Assembly: GCA_027293245.1 (NCBI GenBank)
Contig: JAPUFZ010000144.1
Span: forward strand, 1 to 8,781
Direction of reading: 5' to 3'
DNA length: 8,781 bases
From: Gammaproteobacteria bacterium
GTDB lineage: Bacteria; Pseudomonadota; Gammaproteobacteria; GCA-001735895
Positions 6,377-8,781 of this stretch are shown here, one piece after another (the first letter of the stretch is position 1; each line of letters begins with the position of its first letter). The position numbers and the translations under genes were made by a program. The notes beneath the pieces were generated by a model. It was not told the DNA's origin and did no database searches. It saw nothing but the letters and a program-made list of their open reading frames with translations.

Positions 6377-7346
6377 TGTGTTTGGCCTCCAGTAACTTCA
6401 TTATTTGATTCTGTAGATCTTGCGAGAATTCTATGCCGAGCGGAACAACCCAGATGTCCGGATTCGCCATACCTTTCAATTTCACCGCATCCTTATGCGT
6501 GACGAGGATTGGCAAATCTGGATTTAAATCCAGATCCTCCGATTTGAAATCATGGTGATCCGGAAATTCGTGTTCGATGGTGTCTATACCTATTTGCCTG
6601 ATACTGGCAAAGAATATTTCTGGAAATCCAATGCCGGCAAGGGCGTGTACCTGTTGCCCCTTAAAATCCCAGATAGATTTTTTATCCTGCGGATTTTGCA
6701 AATTCCACACCTGGTCCAATGATTCGATAATCTGATCGCTATCTCGATTAATCGTAATATCAACCCGGCGCAATCGACTAAGGGGTTCGCGCATGGGCCC
6801 GGCCGGAATCAGTAAGCCGTTACCGAAAGCAACGTAGCGACAGACAGCAATTTCTATATCGCGTTTAAGAGCATAGTGCTGTAGACCATCGTCAGATAAT
6901 ATGAGGTCTACCTGCGGAAAGTTTTGCAAAAGCATTTTTGCCGTTGCTACCCGTTTTGAACCGACACCAATAGGACACCGGCATATTTCAGACAGCATGT
7001 TGGCCTCATCGCCGACACTGAAATTGGTTTCGCCGCCTGACAAAATCTGACTCTTTTTTTCATAACCACTTTTATAACCGCGGGTGATGATCGCGGGATT
7101 GAATCCCCGTTCTTTCAACAACTGGCACAAGGCGATGATCACTGGCGTCTTGCCATTGCCGCCCAGCGTAATATTACCAACCACGATGGTAGTCACAGGC
7201 AGCCGTGTCGATCGCAAAATGCCGATCCAGTAGGTGAAACGCCGTAAGCTCGACAATAAATAAAATAACAGAGACAGTGGCATCATCGAAATAGACAGGG
7301 GGTTCATCGACCATAACCACCATCCCTGGCGCTTTTGAGTCGACAC
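6369..7346 (-). other. lpxK: LpxK (tetraacyldisaccharide 4'-kinase) portion of the fused frame
   Basis: This region matches full-length LpxK: 325 residues from an in-frame GTG at 7346, against 328 in E. coli. It starts with a hydrophobic membrane-binding segment ([22 protein letters not shown] region). The ATP-binding loop [14 protein letters not shown] follows (fusion numbering 513-526), then [16 protein letters not shown], the catalytic-region DDGLQHYAL (610-618), [23 protein letters not shown], the FPDHHDF stretch and LVTHKDAVK. All main kinase motifs are intact. The GTG has only a weak GGA-type ribosome site, and no ATG exists near the expected start; Met472 would clip the N-terminus. Separate translation of LpxK from this GTG is possible but not supported by a strong signal. 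Confidence 0.85.
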
Positions 7347-8781
7347 ATTTATCCAGTTTGTCAGTGCAGATTTGTCGAGCGCTACCGGCTGTCCCTGCCT
7401 GGCTGTACCGACTGGCCTGGCTATTTCTATTACATCCGTATCGTGAAACTGCAAGGCATGCAGCCGGGTGTATATGCCGTCATTGTCTAACAGGCTTTGA
7501 TGATTGCCCTGCTCGATGAGCTCGCCCGCATCGAGCACAATTATCTTGTCTGCGTGCTCAATCGTCGACAGGCGATGCGCGATAACCAATGTGGTTCGGT
7601 TGTTCATCAGGTTATTTATGGCATCCTGAATAAAACGCTCCGACTCGGTATCCAGTGCTGAAGTTGCTTCATCGAGAATCAGAATGGGGGCATCCTTGAG
7701 CAGGGCCCGAGCGATCGCTATTCTCTGGCGTTGACCACCGGATAGTAATACACCACGCTCGCCGACAACCGTATCCAGCAAATCGGGCATATCCTCGATG
7801 AATTCCCAGGCATAGGCCAGTTTTGCGGCCTCGATAATTTTCTCATCGTCGACCTCGCCGACGACACCATAGGCGATATTGTTACGAATGGTATCGTTGA
7901 ACAGACGAACATCCTGTCCGACATAAGCTATTTGCCGGCGCAGGTCTTTTAACCGGTAGTCCTGGATTGACTGGTCATCGATACGAATTTCACCTGCGTC
8001 CAGTTCATACAGCCGGGGAATTAGATTGACCAGGCTTGATTTGCCACTACCCGAACGGCCGACGATGGCAAGGGTTTGATTGGGTTCCACATCAAAACTG
8101 ATTTTGCTGAGTACGTATTGCTCGCTGCTACGATACTGTAAACCCACGTTTTTAAACGAGATTCGGCCTTCTGCCCGCTCCAGTTCGAGCTGCCCCCCGT
8201 CTTTTTCGCTTTCCCTGGCGGTAAATTCGAAGATACTCTCACCGGCTGCAATGCCCCTTTGAATATTCGCATTAATCGACGACAACGTGCGCATGGGCGC
8301 AAATAACATGGTCATCGCGAATAGAAATGAAACAAAATCTCCGGTGCTGATCAGACCCCGCATCGATTCGGAGGTTGCGAATGCAACAATTCCCGCAAAT
8401 GAAAGGGCAACGATGAACTGAATCAAGGGCATGCTGATCGATTTCGCTATCGACATCTTAAGATTCAACTTCAGATTATGCTGGTTAATATCGCCAAACT
8501 TGGCCCGCTCTATATCATCACCGCCAAATATTTTAACGATACGATTGGAGTCAATAACTTCCTGGGCTATGTGTGATACATCACCAATTGAGGTTTGTAT
8601 ATTCTTGCTGATGGCGCGAAATCGCCCCGATACCCTGGCTACGATCAGAAAAACAATGGGACCGGCGAGCAGAAAAACCAGAGTCAACTGCCAGTTGAGC
8701 CAGAACATATAGCTAAGCAATACAATAATGCGCAGGGTATCCTGTATGAATACCGTCAGGGAGGTCGATACCGCGCCGGCA
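6369..8781 (-). CDS. msbA-lpxK: MsbA-LpxK fusion: lipid A export ABC transporter joined to lipid A 4'-kinase (N-terminus outside window)
   Basis: One uninterrupted frame, open to the right edge, encodes most of MsbA and all of LpxK. Residues are numbered here from an internal TTG codon at 8720; about 20 further codons are visible upstream and the first ~120 residues of MsbA are missing. MsbA half: the last transmembrane helices, then an ATPase domain with Walker A GRSGSGKS (221-228), Q-loop Gln269, signature LSGGQ (326-330), Walker [10 protein letters not shown] (346-354) and H-loop His382, ending near LHALQF (425). A linker of about 33 residues follows, then LpxK (from about 459). MsbA flips core-lipid A across the inner membrane; LpxK phosphorylates the tetraacyldisaccharide 1-phosphate on the cytoplasmic side. 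The genes are usually adjacent but separate. An indel near the msbA stop could have produced the join. Confidence 0.85.
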   Translation of the reverse strand, partial: AGAVSTSLTVFIQDTLRIIVLLSYMFWLNWQLTLVFLLAGPIVFLIVARVSGRFRAISKNIQTSIGDVSHIAQEVIDSNRIVKIFGGDDIERAKFGDINQHNLKLNLKMSIAKSISMPLIQFIVALSFAGIVAFATSESMRGLISTGDFVSFLFAMTMLFAPMRTLSSINANIQRGIAAGESIFEFTARESEKDGGQLELERAEGRISFKNVGLQYRSSEQYVLSKISFDVEPNQTLAIVGRSGSGKSSLVNLIPRLYELDAGEIRIDDQSIQDYRLKDLRRQIAYVGQDVRLFNDTIRNNIAYGVVGEVDDEKIIEAAKLAYAWEFIEDMPDLLDTVVGERGVLLSGGQRQRIAIARALLKDAPILILDEATSALDTESERFIQDAINNLMNNRTTLVIAHRLSTIEHADKIIVLDAGELIEQGNHQSLLDNDGIYTRLHALQFHDTDVIEIARPVGTARQGQPVALDKSALTNWINVSTQKRQGWWLWSMNPLSISMMPLSLLFYLLSSLRRFTYWIGILRSTRLPVTTIVVGNITLGGNGKTPVIIALCQLLKERGFNPAIITRGYKSGYEKKSQILSGGETNFSVGDEANMLSEICRCPIGVGSKRVATAKMLLQNFPQVDLILSDDGLQHYALKRDIEIAVCRYVAFGNGLLIPAGPMREPLSRLRRVDITINRDSDQIIESLDQVWNLQNPQDKKSIWDFKGQQVHALAGIGFPEIFFASIRQIGIDTIEHEFPDHHDFKSEDLDLNPDLPILVTHKDAVKLKGMANPDIWVVPLGIEFSQDLQNQIMKLLEAKHNG
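7447..8781 (-). other. msbA: MsbA (lipid A flippase) portion of the fused frame, N-terminally cut by window edge
   Basis: About 445 residues of MsbA are visible, starting inside the transmembrane domain and reaching LHALQF, where E. coli MsbA ends within a few residues (LHKMQFGQ). Family-specific blocks include [15 protein letters not shown] in the coupling region, [15 protein letters not shown] before the ATPase domain, [14 protein letters not shown] and [19 protein letters not shown]. The active homodimer moves core-lipid A from the inner to the outer leaflet of the inner membrane. The NBD is on the cytoplasmic side, so anything fused to its C-terminus is delivered to the cytoplasm. Confidence 0.9.

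Overview
The window looks like chromosomal DNA of a gammaproteobacterium, possibly an uncultured or marine lineage. Three things point there: an msbA-lpxK-ycaR-kdsB lipid A/KDO block, a DsbB whose cysteines fall at the same residue numbers as in E. coli, and a relic of the NhaB Na+/H+ antiporter, a family typical of Gammaproteobacteria. I see no phage, transposon, CRISPR, tRNA or rRNA sequence. Most of the window is housekeeping and is densely packed.

Left part, + strand (1-2738): the C-terminal end of a PLP enzyme of the diaminopropionate ammonia-lyase family, an AI-2E/PerM-family membrane protein, and an Asp/Glu-racemase superfamily enzyme of the EutA/maleate isomerase type. They are spaced like one operon and suggest catabolism or interconversion of an amino acid or compatible solute, substrate unknown. 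dsbB follows after a 72-base gap.

Centre: an MltF-like lytic transglycosylase with an unusual N-terminal extension lies on the - strand (2750-4327), tail to tail with dsbB. It diverges across a 152-base promoter region from a + strand nhaB that is broken. The first ~102 codons are joined, out of frame, to the last ~23 codons, and about three quarters of the antiporter is missing.

Right part, - strand (4855-8781, transcribed right to left): msbA-lpxK, ycaR, kdsB and nudF form a compact cluster with overlaps or gaps of only a few bases. The msbA and lpxK coding regions are one uninterrupted reading frame, apparently a fusion of the lipid A flippase with the lipid A 4'-kinase. LpxK phosphorylates the disaccharide, KdsB makes the CMP-KDO used to decorate it, and MsbA flips the finished core-lipid A, so this is a lipid A/inner-core supply operon. 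The msbA end runs off the right edge.

The two observations most worth checking are the MsbA-LpxK fusion and the internally deleted nhaB. Both could be real or assembly/sequence errors, and the sequence alone does not settle it.
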